Source: Psychrobacter aquimaris (GTDB lineage Bacteria; Pseudomonadota; Gammaproteobacteria; Pseudomonadales; Moraxellaceae). From it: a stretch of DNA of 64,000 nucleotides. This document shows, piece after piece, positions 1 through 8,745 of the stretch. Location: contig NZ_JABASR010000001.1 in NCBI RefSeq assembly GCF_016107525.1, positions 372,001 through 436,000 on the forward strand, written 5' to 3'. Numbering within the stretch: the first letter of the stretch is position 1; every line of letters begins with the position of its first letter. A program made the position numbers and the translations under genes. The notes under the pieces were generated by a model. It saw nothing but the letters and a program-made list of their open reading frames with translations, ran no database searches and had not been told where the DNA came from.

Positions 1-548
1 TCAATCGCAGGCGGCAGGCGAATATTGGCATGGTTAAATATCGCTAAGCCATTTAGGGCAATCTCAAATATCAGCACGGCGATGGCAGGGATACCCAACA
101 AGCTGATGGCAACGAGCTTCACTAGAATGCTTAAAATGATTTCGATGGGATGAAACCTAAGCCCTGTGCTGGCATCGACATGTGCATCAGCATGATGGAC
201 TTTATGCAAACACCATAGCATAGGCACGCGGTGAAATAATCGATGTTGCCAGTAAATGATGATGTCGAGCAATATTAAGCTTAGTATGATGACTAGGATG
301 CTTGGCAAATTGATGATATTAAATAGACCAATCCCATGCTGCTGATTATACAGCGCCACAGCCGTTAGACCGACAGGCACCGCTAGACGAGCAATAACGG
401 ATGAGATAAAAACCAAGCCAAAGTTAGCGAACCAGCGTTTACTACTTTTGATCGGTGTTTTACGTGCAGGCATGCGCCATTCAATCAGCATCATAATCAC
501 TAAAATGCTCAAAAAGAACCCAAGCCGCCACCATACTTCGTTAGTCAT
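1..548 (-). CDS. Sterol desaturase / fatty acid hydroxylase family protein (3' end cut by window)
   Basis: Only the N-terminal 182 codons are in the window; the gene continues beyond base 1. The start is the ATG at 548. Hydrophobic segments lie near residues 8-21, 40-57 and 72-88, followed by the family's di-iron histidine clusters: HRLFH, HKVHH and, further on, FNHAN. Proteins of this family are membrane di-iron enzymes that hydroxylate or desaturate lipids; the substrate here cannot be told. It lies 24 bp downstream of the CDP-alcohol phosphatidyltransferase on the same strand, so a shared transcript and a membrane-lipid role are plausible inferences. Confidence 0.8.
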   Translation of the reverse strand, partial: MTNEVWWRLGFFLSILVIMMLIEWRMPARKTPIKSSKRWFANFGLVFISSVIARLAVPVGLTAVALYNQQHGIGLFNIINLPSILVIILSLILLDIIIYWQHRLFHRVPMLWCLHKVHHADAHVDASTGLRFHPIEIILSILVKLVAISLLGIPAIAVLIFEIALNGLAIFNHANIRLPPAI

Positions 549-572
549 TAGCTGCCTCTTTACTTATCCTAT

Positions 573-1214
573 TTATCTACTGTTTTTATCGATATTTCCT
601 TCTAGCTGCCTAAGGGTGTGGTAGCCGCCATGGATACGGGTAAAAATCGTAATCGCGCAGGCAGTGGCAAAAATACTGGCGAGTAATACAAAGTGCTGTG
701 GCCAAATGCAAAAGGCGACAAACAGCGCGATGGTTTCGGTACCTTCCGTCAAACCATTTAAATAGTAAAAGCTCTTATATTTAAACTGTGGTTTATCCAG
801 TGTAAACTTTTCTGCCGCGATGGCAAACGCTAAGAAGCTAGAGCCTGTGCCGATAAAGGTAGCGAGTAATAAAGCGCCGGCAATGGCATTTTGTTCAGGG
901 TTTGCCAAGATAAAACCCAGCGGAACTGCTGCATAAAAGAGAAAGTCGAGCGTAATATCTAAGTAGCCGCCTGCACTTGAGCTTTGATTGGCATGGCGAG
1001 CTAGCGCACCATCGAGACCATCAAAGATACGATTCAATGCAATGGCTGCCAGTGCACCATACCATAGCTCAAACGCGAGTAATGGCAAGGCTAACATGCC
1101 GATTGAAAAGCCTGCCACCGTGAGTTGATCAGCCGTAATACCGCTTTTGTGCAAGACAACGACGACAGGGCTTAGTATCGGCTTAATCATGGGCGTAAGA
1201 AATTTGTCTAGCAT
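573..1214 (-). CDS. CDP-alcohol phosphatidyltransferase family membrane protein (YnjF-like)
   Basis: 213 residues with several membrane segments. The family signature DGx2ARx8Gx3Dx3D is present around residues 65-88 (DGLDGALAR, then GGYLDITLD), which binds the CDP-alcohol and metal ions. The enzyme would transfer a phosphatidyl-type group between a CDP-linked lipid and an alcohol in the inner membrane; the acceptor is unknown. It directly follows YnjB/C/D-like transporter genes. The same neighbourhood occurs in Escherichia coli (ynjBCD ... ynjF, from general knowledge), which supports YnjF-like over phosphatidylglycerophosphate or phosphatidylserine synthases. Start ATG 1214, preceded by a weak AGG ribosome site. 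Confidence 0.82.
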   Translation of the reverse strand: MLDKFLTPMIKPILSPVVVVLHKSGITADQLTVAGFSIGMLALPLLAFELWYGALAAIALNRIFDGLDGALARHANQSSSAGGYLDITLDFLFYAAVPLGFILANPEQNAIAGALLLATFIGTGSSFLAFAIAAEKFTLDKPQFKYKSFYYLNGLTEGTETIALFVAFCIWPQHFVLLASIFATACAITIFTRIHGGYHTLRQLEGNIDKNSR

Positions 1215-1278
1215 GCGCTTGCCTTTTGTATTTCACTTTGACGTTTAAGACTCTATGTATAGAACTACAATTCTGAAA

Positions 1279-1935
1279 CTACAGGTCTAAATGAATGATT
1301 TTACCGTTTGCGGCCTCGGCATCGCTATGATCGTGCGTGACCATGATAGCAGGGAGCTTATGAGTGCGAATTTGCTCAAATACCAGTTGCCGCGTATCTA
1401 CCCGAAGCTGGGTATCGAGTTTGCTAAAAGGCTCATCGAGTAGTATCGCTTTTGGTGCGCTGAGCAAGGTTCGCAGTAGCGCCACGCGTGCTTGTTGTCC
1501 GCCTGATAAATTGTCAGGATGGCGATTTCCCATACCTGCTAAGCCAACTTGTTCAAGTGCCTGCTCTATTTTTTCACGGCGCTGTTTGTTATTGAGCTTC
1601 TTATAGCCTTTCTTATTGTCTTGAGGCATCGCAAAAGCGATATTACCCGCGACTGATAAATGCGAAAACAGGAGGGCATCTTGGTACAGCACCCCAATCT
1701 GCCGCAGGTGCGTCGGCAGATGACTCAGGTTTTTATCATTTAACCAGATGTCACCAGTAGCGGTAAAAGTATTTGGTAAGGTACCTGTGAGCCAATTCAA
1801 TAAGCTTGATTTACCACTGCCAGACGGCCCCATGACGGTTAGTATTTCACCACCAGTAATCTGCTCATCTAGGCTCAGTAATAGCTCGCCTTGTCGATAT
1901 AACTGCAAGTTTTTTATCTGTAAAGAGGATTGCAT
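1279..1935 (-). CDS. ynjD: ABC transporter ATP-binding protein, YnjD-like
   Basis: A single ABC nucleotide-binding domain. Walker A is GPSGSGKSS near residues 37-45, the signature is LSGGQQARV near 143-151, Walker B is AILLDEP near 164-170, and the switch histidine lies in VTHD near 200. It energises import with the YnjC-like permease encoded 99 bp upstream. The ATG at 1935 is preferred over the in-frame TTG at 1938 because AAGG sits six bases before it. Similar ATPases (ThiQ, PotA types) exist; the assignment rests on the order B-C-D followed by a YnjF-like gene. The transported solute is unknown. Confidence 0.82.
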   Translation of the reverse strand: MQSSLQIKNLQLYRQGELLLSLDEQITGGEILTVMGPSGSGKSSLLNWLTGTLPNTFTATGDIWLNDKNLSHLPTHLRQIGVLYQDALLFSHLSVAGNIAFAMPQDNKKGYKKLNNKQRREKIEQALEQVGLAGMGNRHPDNLSGGQQARVALLRTLLSAPKAILLDEPFSKLDTQLRVDTRQLVFEQIRTHKLPAIMVTHDHSDAEAANGKIIHLDL

Positions 1936-2034
1936 CAAGGACCTTTTATTTACATTTTTATTGTTAGTTGTTTTTCAAAATCAGTGCTATTTAGAATCAG
2001 TGCTCTTCAAAATGAATGTATTTCAAAAAACGTT

Positions 2035-3822
2035 TTAACGGTTGCTGTTTTTACCACTTTTAAAGAAATACTTTGGTAATATCCACGCCAATATAAACCC
2101 AACTAATGGTAGCGCCATTTGGATGATGGCATACACCGCACTGGTGCGCCTACTGGCACCATTGGCGAGGGTCACCGCTTCTGTGGTAATGGTAGCGATA
2201 CGTCCACCGCCTGCTAATAATGTCGGCAAATATTGACCGAAGCTAATCGCCAAACCAAGAGCAATGGCTATCAAAATCGGCGCAAACAGTTGTGGTAATT
2301 TGACCTGCAAAAATACTTTGGCTGGCGTCGCACCAAGGCTTGCCGCTACATGAGCAAAACGAGGGTCTAGACGTCGATAACTGCTAGCAAGCGATAAAAA
2401 CACATAGGGCAGCACAAAGAGCAGATGGGTAAATGCCACATTAAAAAACGCTGTTTGATTATTCACCAGTTGCTGTAGCCATACTAAGCCAAATAAAAAA
2501 GCAATGCTCGGCACTAACAGCGGCAAATAGATAATAAAACTGGTAAATGTTGAGAGTGGTTTTTTACTTAATTGCTCCGCTTCTAAACACAATAAAGTCA
2601 GCACAATGGCAAATACGGTACTCACGATACCGATTGTAATGGTATTAAATAACGGCGTACCCATTTGCGTAAAGGCACTTTGAAAATGTAATAACACCAA
2701 TTGCTCTGGCAATACGGCGGGAAAGCGCCAAAAACCAGCCACTGACCACATTACCAGACCAATGAGCGCCAGCAAGATAAAGCCAATCACCACAGTGGTC
2801 AACGCTGCGGTGATTTTTTGCCATAATGCATCGGCATAGTTGCGCTTGCCATTGACCAACGTGCCATTAAAGCAAGCTTTTATCGCTCTCTCAGCACCAA
2901 GCCACAAGGCGATTAAACCACCCGTCAAAGCCAGCTGTAATAACGCGCCTGCCGAGGCTTTTATGCGTAAGTTTAAATCAACATCGTTGAACCATTGCAT
3001 GATAGTGACCGCCAGCGTTGGCGGCGTGTTCGGACCCAATATCAATGGCATCTCGACACTGGCACTGGCATAGGCAAGCACGGCTAAGATAGGCAAACGT
3101 AAAAAAGGATAGAGGACAGGAAGTACCGCTTTAAAAAAGGCAGTAATGGGGTAATAGCCGAGATTTAGCGCGACTTTATACTGCTGACGTAGCTTTTTAC
3201 CAAGCTCTGGTTGTGCCAAAGCGCCTAGCGCCATGAGTAATAAAAACGGTAGCTCTTTTAAGGTTAAACCCAAGATAATACTGATGCCGTAGGGATCATG
3301 TGGAAAAATACCGTCTGGAGCCAATTCCCAACCACTTAGCCATGGTGAGATGAGGCGTGAAAACATACCAGAAGGCGCAATTAAAAAACCAACCGCAATG
3401 GCTGCCGCTGCATGAGGAATGACCAAGATTGGGCTCAGCAAATGCTCAATACGAGTCAGCCAAACGCTATTAAAAAATGCCGCCAAGATCATTAAGGTAA
3501 TGACAAAAGCGAATAGCGTGCTGATTAATCCAGTAGCGATGCTTAACGCTACCATTTTGCTAAGACCAGGCGTCTGCCAAAGATCGTTAAAGCCTTGTAG
3601 ACTAACCGTCGTTTGCTCAAGTGCAGGCACCCAGCTAAAGGCAGGTAACAGCACGCAAACCAAACCACCAAGTACCGGTAATATCAGTAGCAGCAGTAAA
3701 AATGTCGGACTCAAGGAGACGATACGCGTAAATAGATCTGTTTTATAAGGCGCAGTTATGCCAGTGATTGTTGCAAAATGGACATTTTCCTTTGCCGTTT
3801 TATGATTAGTATCTCTACTCAT
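2035..3822 (-). CDS. ynjC: ABC transporter permease, fused two-half type (YnjC-like)
   Basis: 595 residues with about twelve hydrophobic segments, in two repeated halves of roughly 290 residues. This is the size of fused binding-protein-dependent permeases such as ThiP, FbpB and YnjC. EAA-type cytoplasmic loops occur in each half (for example KVALNLGYYP near 210 and HVAASLGATP near 495). The start ATG overlaps the stop of the binding-protein gene by four bases (ATGA), so the two are translationally coupled. It should form the inner-membrane channel for the neighbouring ATPase and periplasmic protein. Confidence 0.85.
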   Translation of the reverse strand: MSRDTNHKTAKENVHFATITGITAPYKTDLFTRIVSLSPTFLLLLLILPVLGGLVCVLLPAFSWVPALEQTTVSLQGFNDLWQTPGLSKMVALSIATGLISTLFAFVITLMILAAFFNSVWLTRIEHLLSPILVIPHAAAAIAVGFLIAPSGMFSRLISPWLSGWELAPDGIFPHDPYGISIILGLTLKELPFLLLMALGALAQPELGKKLRQQYKVALNLGYYPITAFFKAVLPVLYPFLRLPILAVLAYASASVEMPLILGPNTPPTLAVTIMQWFNDVDLNLRIKASAGALLQLALTGGLIALWLGAERAIKACFNGTLVNGKRNYADALWQKITAALTTVVIGFILLALIGLVMWSVAGFWRFPAVLPEQLVLLHFQSAFTQMGTPLFNTITIGIVSTVFAIVLTLLCLEAEQLSKKPLSTFTSFIIYLPLLVPSIAFLFGLVWLQQLVNNQTAFFNVAFTHLLFVLPYVFLSLASSYRRLDPRFAHVAASLGATPAKVFLQVKLPQLFAPILIAIALGLAISFGQYLPTLLAGGGRIATITTEAVTLANGASRRTSAVYAIIQMALPLVGFILAWILPKYFFKSGKNSNR

Positions 3823-5126
3823 GGGCTGACCCCATAGCGTGTCTGCCAGCCTTGCATAATGGCATCAACCCAGCTTGGATGTGGTTCACTCACGGTACGT
3901 TTGATGCTATCAAAGGGCAGGGCGCTAGGATGTGGTTTATTGTCTTTAAATAGCGCTTGTTGCTCAGGGTTGAGCGTAGAGGGAACAAGTACGGTTTTAT
4001 CACCCCATATAGTAGGGGTTTGCTTTTTTGCCTGTGCTTCTGGGCTCAGCAAAAAGTTGGCGACCAGCTGCGCGGCTTGCGGATGGCTGGCGTTATAAGG
4101 AATGGCCACAAAATGCGTGTTACTTAAGCTGCCATCACTCATTGCATAGCTACGAATGCTCTGGGGTAAATCATAACGCTGCACTGCCGCTGGCACTTCA
4201 GGCGCGGAAAATGTAAAAGCTAAGCTCAGCTCGGTATCATCAACCAAGCGCCGCATTTGCGCGCCCGTTTGTACAAACTGCTTACCCTTACGCCATAGAG
4301 TGGGATGCAAATCATCTAAAAATTTCCATAAAGGAGCTAATACAATATCTGTATTTTGCTCAGTGGCTGGCAGGTTGAGCTGTGCTTTGGTGTTTTCGCC
4401 TGTTTTCGCATCCTGATTTTCGTGCAGCATGACTAACGCGTATTTTAAAAAGCTCATGCCTAAAAAGTCAGGCGGCTTTGGGTAGCTAAAGCGTCCAGGA
4501 TTTCGCGCTGTCCAATTGACCAGTTCATTCAAGGTAGTTGGTGGATTATTAGTCGATAAGCTGTCGTAATAAAAAGTCAGCGAGGCTTGTCCCCATGGCG
4601 CTTCCATGCCATTGGTCGGCACACCAAAATCAAAGTTAACGGCAGGATTATTCTCTGGATCGGTCAAGGCAAAGTTAGGGAGCTTATTTGCCCATTGTTT
4701 CAGTAATAATGAATTCTCACTCATGGTGGCAAAGTTGGCACCATTTATCCAGATGAGATCCACGCTGCCTTCATCGTTGTTATTGGCAGACTTTTCCGCG
4801 AGTACGCGACTGACGGCTTCACTGGTGTCGCTCAATTTGACATGAACTAAGTTAATATTATATTTATCATCGACTTGCTTGGCGGCCCATTGTAGATAGG
4901 CATTTATCTGCGGGTCACCGCCCCATGCATAAAAGTAGACATCTTGGTTTTTACCTTGCGCCTCTATTTGCTGCCAAGATGATAAATTTTGATTAAGGTT
5001 ACCAGTAGTGGGTGAGGCAGTGCTTGCTGATATACCAACACAAATGCTAAGCACCATAGCATAGGCGCTATAGCGGCTTAGGTTTTTTAACGTGGTCAAA
5101 GCGGGCAGAGATTTAATAACGTACAT
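3819..5126 (-). CDS. ynjB: ABC transporter periplasmic binding protein, YnjB-like
   Basis: 435 residues with a signal peptide: a basic start, a hydrophobic stretch at about 21-36 and Ala/Ser/Thr residues near the likely cleavage site. The body looks like an extracellular solute-binding protein of the iron/thiamine/putrescine fold, with VYFYAWGGDPQIN near the start of the mature chain and VDLIWINGANFA about 70 residues on. First gene of the ynjBCD-like run; it lies 51 bp after the oxidoreductase fusion gene, so all may share a promoter upstream of 7346. Substrate unknown. Confidence 0.8.
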   Translation of the reverse strand: MYVIKSLPALTTLKNLSRYSAYAMVLSICVGISASTASPTTGNLNQNLSSWQQIEAQGKNQDVYFYAWGGDPQINAYLQWAAKQVDDKYNINLVHVKLSDTSEAVSRVLAEKSANNNDEGSVDLIWINGANFATMSENSLLLKQWANKLPNFALTDPENNPAVNFDFGVPTNGMEAPWGQASLTFYYDSLSTNNPPTTLNELVNWTARNPGRFSYPKPPDFLGMSFLKYALVMLHENQDAKTGENTKAQLNLPATEQNTDIVLAPLWKFLDDLHPTLWRKGKQFVQTGAQMRRLVDDTELSLAFTFSAPEVPAAVQRYDLPQSIRSYAMSDGSLSNTHFVAIPYNASHPQAAQLVANFLLSPEAQAKKQTPTIWGDKTVLVPSTLNPEQQALFKDNKPHPSALPFDSIKRTVSEPHPSWVDAIMQGWQTRYGVSP

Positions 5127-5177
5127 TTAAGTTTCCGTTATGATGATATGTTTTCAGCGTAGTTGATAAAAATTCAC

Positions 5178-7346
5178 CTAACCTCGACGCCATGTATGGT
5201 ATTTCTCAAGCCAGTTTAATAGCGTTTCAGGCGCATGATTGCGTTTCCATTCACCAGCAGCGTACTTATTAGCCTCTGCCCACGTTGGATACATATGGAT
5301 AGTGCCGAGTATTTTATTCAGCCCTAAACCGTGCTTCATCGCCAGTATGAATTCTGGCATTAAGTCCCCAGCATGTTCAGCGACGATGGTCACGCCAAGT
5401 ATTTTATCTTTGCCTTTAGGGGTAATGACTTTGATAAAACCATGATTGGCACTTTCCGTCACCGCGCGATCCAAATCTTTAAAGTCGTAGCGGGTAATCT
5501 CAAAGTCGATACCTTTTTCAATAGCTTCCTGCTCATTTAAGCCAACGCGTGCGACTTCTGGGTCTATAAAAGTCGTCCACGGAATGACGCGGTAATCGAC
5601 TTTAAACTTCTTTAAATGTCCAAACAAACCGTTTACGGCGGCGTACCATGCCTGATGGGAGGCCACATGGGTAAATTGATAAGGGCCAACGACATCACCA
5701 GCAGCGTATATATTGGGGTAGAGGGTTTCTAGATAATCATCGGTAGTAATGGTACGTTTCGTTTCGATGCCCAAATCTTCAAGACCATAACCTTCTAAGC
5801 GGGCACTACGTCCAACGGCACAAAGCAACTCATCATATTCAATCGCGATTTCTTGCTTATCTATATTATCGCCTTGCGGCTCAACGATAATGAACTTTTT
5901 ACCATTGCGAGTTTCACAGCGCATCGCTTGATGCGAGGTTAAGATATTCACACCACTCTCCACGAGCACTTTCTGCGCAAACTCTGAGACTTCCACGTCT
6001 TCTTTTTTCATGAGACGCGCGCCTCTTTCGATTTGGGTCACATTGGAGCCTAAGCGTGCAAAGGCTTGCGCTAGCTCAGAGCCGATTGGTCCGCCGCCAA
6101 GGACGACCAGTTGTTTCGGTGCTGCTTCTAATTCGGTAAATTTCTTCCATATAGTATCGCTGGTCACATAACCCGTTTCTTCCAAACCCGGCAAATCTGG
6201 GATAAATGGGCGCGCGCCAGTAGCGATAACAATGGAACGTGCGGTGAGTGTTTGCGTGCCGCCATCGTTTAGCGCAATCTCTACTGTCCACGGGTCGATG
6301 AATTTGGCATAGCCTTTTAGCACTTCGACACCCAAGTCCGTATAACGCTCGACGCTGTCATTTGGGGCGATGTCAGCGATGATTTTATGGATGCGGGTCA
6401 TGACGTTTTTAAATGAAAACTCTGGTGGGGTATTTTCCAAGCCGTAACGCTCAGCATGGCGCATTTGTTCTGCCACTTTTGCGCTTTTAATGAGGGCTTT
6501 ACTGGGTACACAGCCATAGTTTAAGCAGTCACCGCCCATCTCACCTGCTTCGATTAAGGTTACTTTTGCTCGGACGGTCGCCGCGATGTAGCTGGTGACT
6601 AGTCCGCCAGCACCAGCGCCAATCACAATCATATTACGATCGAATTTTTTAGGCTTGGTATAGTGTTTATAGACGCGGCGTTTTTTTAGCATATTTAATA
6701 TGCCTTTTGCGATTAATGGGAAGAAACCTAACAACGCAAATGAGACAATCAAATTAAACGATAAAATCCCAGACAAACTGTCAATTTGCGCCAGTTGCGT
6801 ACCGGCATTAACGAATACAAAAGTACCCGCTAGCATACCGATTTGGCTTACCCAGTAGAATGTCCTTGCTTTAATCGCGGTGACACCCATCAATAGGTTG
6901 ATTAAAAAGAAGGGAAATATCGGCACTAAGCGTAGGGTGAATAAGTAAAATCCGCCTTCTTTTTCAACGCCAGCATCTATAGCCGCAAGACGCTCAGGAA
7001 AGCGCTGCTTAATCGTATCACGTAGTAAATAACGTGAGGTTAAAAAGGCGAGTGTCGCACCAATACTGGAGGCAAAGGAGGCAACCAGTAAGCCTTGCCA
7101 TAAACCAAATAATGCGCCAGCTGCCAATGTTAAAATAGCGGCGCCCGGTAAGGATAGGGAGGTGACGACGACATAGAGTAAAAAGAATCCACCGATAATT
7201 AATAATGGTGATTGCATTTTATAGTCATTAAATTGCGCCATTGAGCCTTTTAAGCCGTCAAGCGTTAGTAATTGATTGAGGTCAAAGTAGAAAAAGCTTG
7301 CTGCCAATATTAATATTAACAGTATCAACAATATTCTTTTAATCAT
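5178..7346 (-). CDS. Membrane VTT (TVP38/DedA-like) domain fused to a flavin disulfide oxidoreductase
   Basis: 722 residues. Residues 1 to about 225 hold several membrane segments of the VTT/TVP38 type (GAAILTLAAGALFG and FPFFLINLLMGVT are typical). From about 235 it is a class I pyridine-nucleotide disulfide oxidoreductase: FAD site VIGAGAGGLVTSY, redox-active pair in CLNYGCVPS, NAD(P) site VVLGGGPIGSE, a second FAD site YAAGDVVGPYQFTH, and a dimerisation domain with HMYPTWAE. The last motif resembles mercuric reductase/lipoamide dehydrogenase relatives, but no mercury-binding C-terminal cysteine pair is seen. The electron acceptor is unknown. The fusion tethers the enzyme to the inner membrane. 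Confidence 0.85.
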   Translation of the reverse strand: MIKRILLILLILILAASFFYFDLNQLLTLDGLKGSMAQFNDYKMQSPLLIIGGFFLLYVVVTSLSLPGAAILTLAAGALFGLWQGLLVASFASSIGATLAFLTSRYLLRDTIKQRFPERLAAIDAGVEKEGGFYLFTLRLVPIFPFFLINLLMGVTAIKARTFYWVSQIGMLAGTFVFVNAGTQLAQIDSLSGILSFNLIVSFALLGFFPLIAKGILNMLKKRRVYKHYTKPKKFDRNMIVIGAGAGGLVTSYIAATVRAKVTLIEAGEMGGDCLNYGCVPSKALIKSAKVAEQMRHAERYGLENTPPEFSFKNVMTRIHKIIADIAPNDSVERYTDLGVEVLKGYAKFIDPWTVEIALNDGGTQTLTARSIVIATGARPFIPDLPGLEETGYVTSDTIWKKFTELEAAPKQLVVLGGGPIGSELAQAFARLGSNVTQIERGARLMKKEDVEVSEFAQKVLVESGVNILTSHQAMRCETRNGKKFIIVEPQGDNIDKQEIAIEYDELLCAVGRSARLEGYGLEDLGIETKRTITTDDYLETLYPNIYAAGDVVGPYQFTHVASHQAWYAAVNGLFGHLKKFKVDYRVIPWTTFIDPEVARVGLNEQEAIEKGIDFEITRYDFKDLDRAVTESANHGFIKVITPKGKDKILGVTIVAEHAGDLMPEFILAMKHGLGLNKILGTIHMYPTWAEANKYAAGEWKRNHAPETLLNWLEKYHTWRRG

Positions 7347-7823
7347 AAAATATCCGGCTAAGTAGTAGAGCGAAGGCTAAAGTCATCGTCATTCTTTTAT
7401 GATTAAGAACCTTGACCGTGTTAGTGATAATGAAAAGTTAGTGGTAATAATAATTACGTTAAGTTTTTTACATGGTTTGTTCATTTATTTATAATAAAAC
7501 AGCTAACTAAATCAGGGGTCTTCATAATATAGGGCTTAAGTTTCGTAGGCTAGTATTTATATTTATGCATGTTCAATCTAACGATAAATATGACTGATGT
7601 TTATGCTAAAGAAACTTTTTTTCCCAAAGTTAAGGGATACAACGTTCTCATTAAGAAAAGCATCAAGCATGCTACGGTTATAGAGCATTGTTACGTTTTT
7701 CAACCAAAGCAGCGAGACTCGCTTAAAGATGCTCGTTTGTTACACAATAAAAAGCCCTTCATAGACTGATATAGTCCATGAAAGGCTTTTCGCTTACATC
7801 ATAAGCATCAAGACATTGAACAG
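7347..7823. other. Intergenic region, 477 bp
   Basis: Promoter region for the leftward oxidoreductase/ynj run at its left end and a transcription terminator (7750-7790) at its right end. A 66-codon open frame on the plus strand (7569-7769) runs into the terminator stem and has no recognisable features, so it was not called. Nothing else is seen. Confidence 0.6.
7750..7790 (-). terminator. Intrinsic terminator after the DUF2058 gene
   Basis: Long hairpin: arms AAAAGCC-TTCAT-GACT and AGTC-ATGAA-GGCTTTT around a short loop. On the minus strand it is followed by a T tract. It lies 34 bp past the stop of the leftward DUF2058 gene and could work in both directions. Confidence 0.8.
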
Positions 7824-8357
7824 TTACCACATCAAGTCATCGGGAATCACATAGGCGGCATAAGGATCATCTTCTGCCAGTACTTCTTCTGATGTATCGT
7901 TAGACACGACCATGAAGCCATCCATTTTCGCATCGATGCGATCTGCCAACGGACGAGGAAGGAGGGCATAGCCTTCTTCTAAGCGTGCAATCACCACATG
8001 ACCGGCGACGATTTGGTCATATAGTTTTTGAGTGACAGAGATTTTTTTAACCTTAGCATTATCGACAAATTGATAATTAACCTCGCCATTGGTATCAGCA
8101 ATCTGATGCTGCTTAATCATTTGTACGATATTGGCCTTGAGCATCTTCTCTTCTAAAACACGTTGTTTTTCTTGATTGAGCTTTTGATCTTTCTCTAGTT
8201 TTTTCGCTTGGGCTTCTGCCAACGCTTTTTTTGCTTCCATGCTTTCTGAGTCACCAGTACGCTTGGCATGCTGAGTCTGCTTGCTGATTTTCTTGGCTTT
8301 TTTGCTATCCACCAATCCTGCTTTTAATAACTGAGCCTGTAGGGCGTTTTTTGCCAT
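7824..8357 (-). CDS. DUF2058 family protein (YaiL-like)
   Basis: 177 residues. The N-terminus (MAKNALQAQLLKAGLVDSKK) and the highly charged Lys/Glu/Gln-rich stretch to about residue 90, followed by a compact C-terminal domain, match the DUF2058/YaiL pattern known in gammaproteobacteria. Its role is not established; the long charged helical segment suggests nucleic-acid or protein contact, which is inference. Monocistronic, with its own terminator at 7750-7790. Confidence 0.8.
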   Translation of the reverse strand: MAKNALQAQLLKAGLVDSKKAKKISKQTQHAKRTGDSESMEAKKALAEAQAKKLEKDQKLNQEKQRVLEEKMLKANIVQMIKQHQIADTNGEVNYQFVDNAKVKKISVTQKLYDQIVAGHVVIARLEEGYALLPRPLADRIDAKMDGFMVVSNDTSEEVLAEDDPYAAYVIPDDLMW

Positions 8358-8745
8358 AATTCCATCACCTAGATAAGGACACTTAAATCATAAATGCTAA
8401 AAAGCCATTGTAGCAAAATTTGCTACGGCATGTTGTTAGACGATGACAAGACTTTTTTAGTGTATCAAGGCAGTCTATCAAAACAATGTTTGAATGTAGT
8501 GCTTTAAGACGATGCTTCTAAAGGCTTTTTAAAACCTTGAGAAATGAGGATGATAATAAACTTACTATTATGCTAGAAGCAGACACACATCGCTGGCTGA
8601 AGCCGTTTAAATTGGTTATTATCAAGGCAGTGGATACGCTTTTTTTTGCCACTATGTTTTTTGGTAACCATGTTTTTCGGTGACCATGCTTAGAGTGGGC
8701 ATAGAAAGCTGTATAGGATTAAATTGTTAAATTTAAGGATGAAAT
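8358..8745. other. Intergenic region, 388 bp, between divergent genes
   Basis: Divergent promoter region for the DUF2058 gene and the universal stress gene. It contains a perfect 17-bp palindrome at 8410-8426 near the DUF2058 side, and short GTTTTT(T/C)GGT(A/G)ACCAT repeats near 8655-8690. No gene is seen. Confidence 0.5.
8410..8426. promoter_or_regulatory. 17-bp perfect palindrome, possible operator
   Basis: GTAGCAAA-A-TTTGCTAC, arms of eight bases around one central base, 53 bp before the DUF2058 start. The shape suits a dimeric regulator; no T tract follows, so it is not a typical terminator. The regulator is unknown. Confidence 0.35.

Noticed and set aside
5178..7346. Mercuric reductase (merA)
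   Set aside because: The redox Cys pair is common to the whole superfamily; the C-terminal vicinal cysteines and mer neighbours are absent.
7569..7769. 66-codon open frame on the plus strand
   Set aside because: No ribosome site, no family features, and its end lies in the terminator stem.
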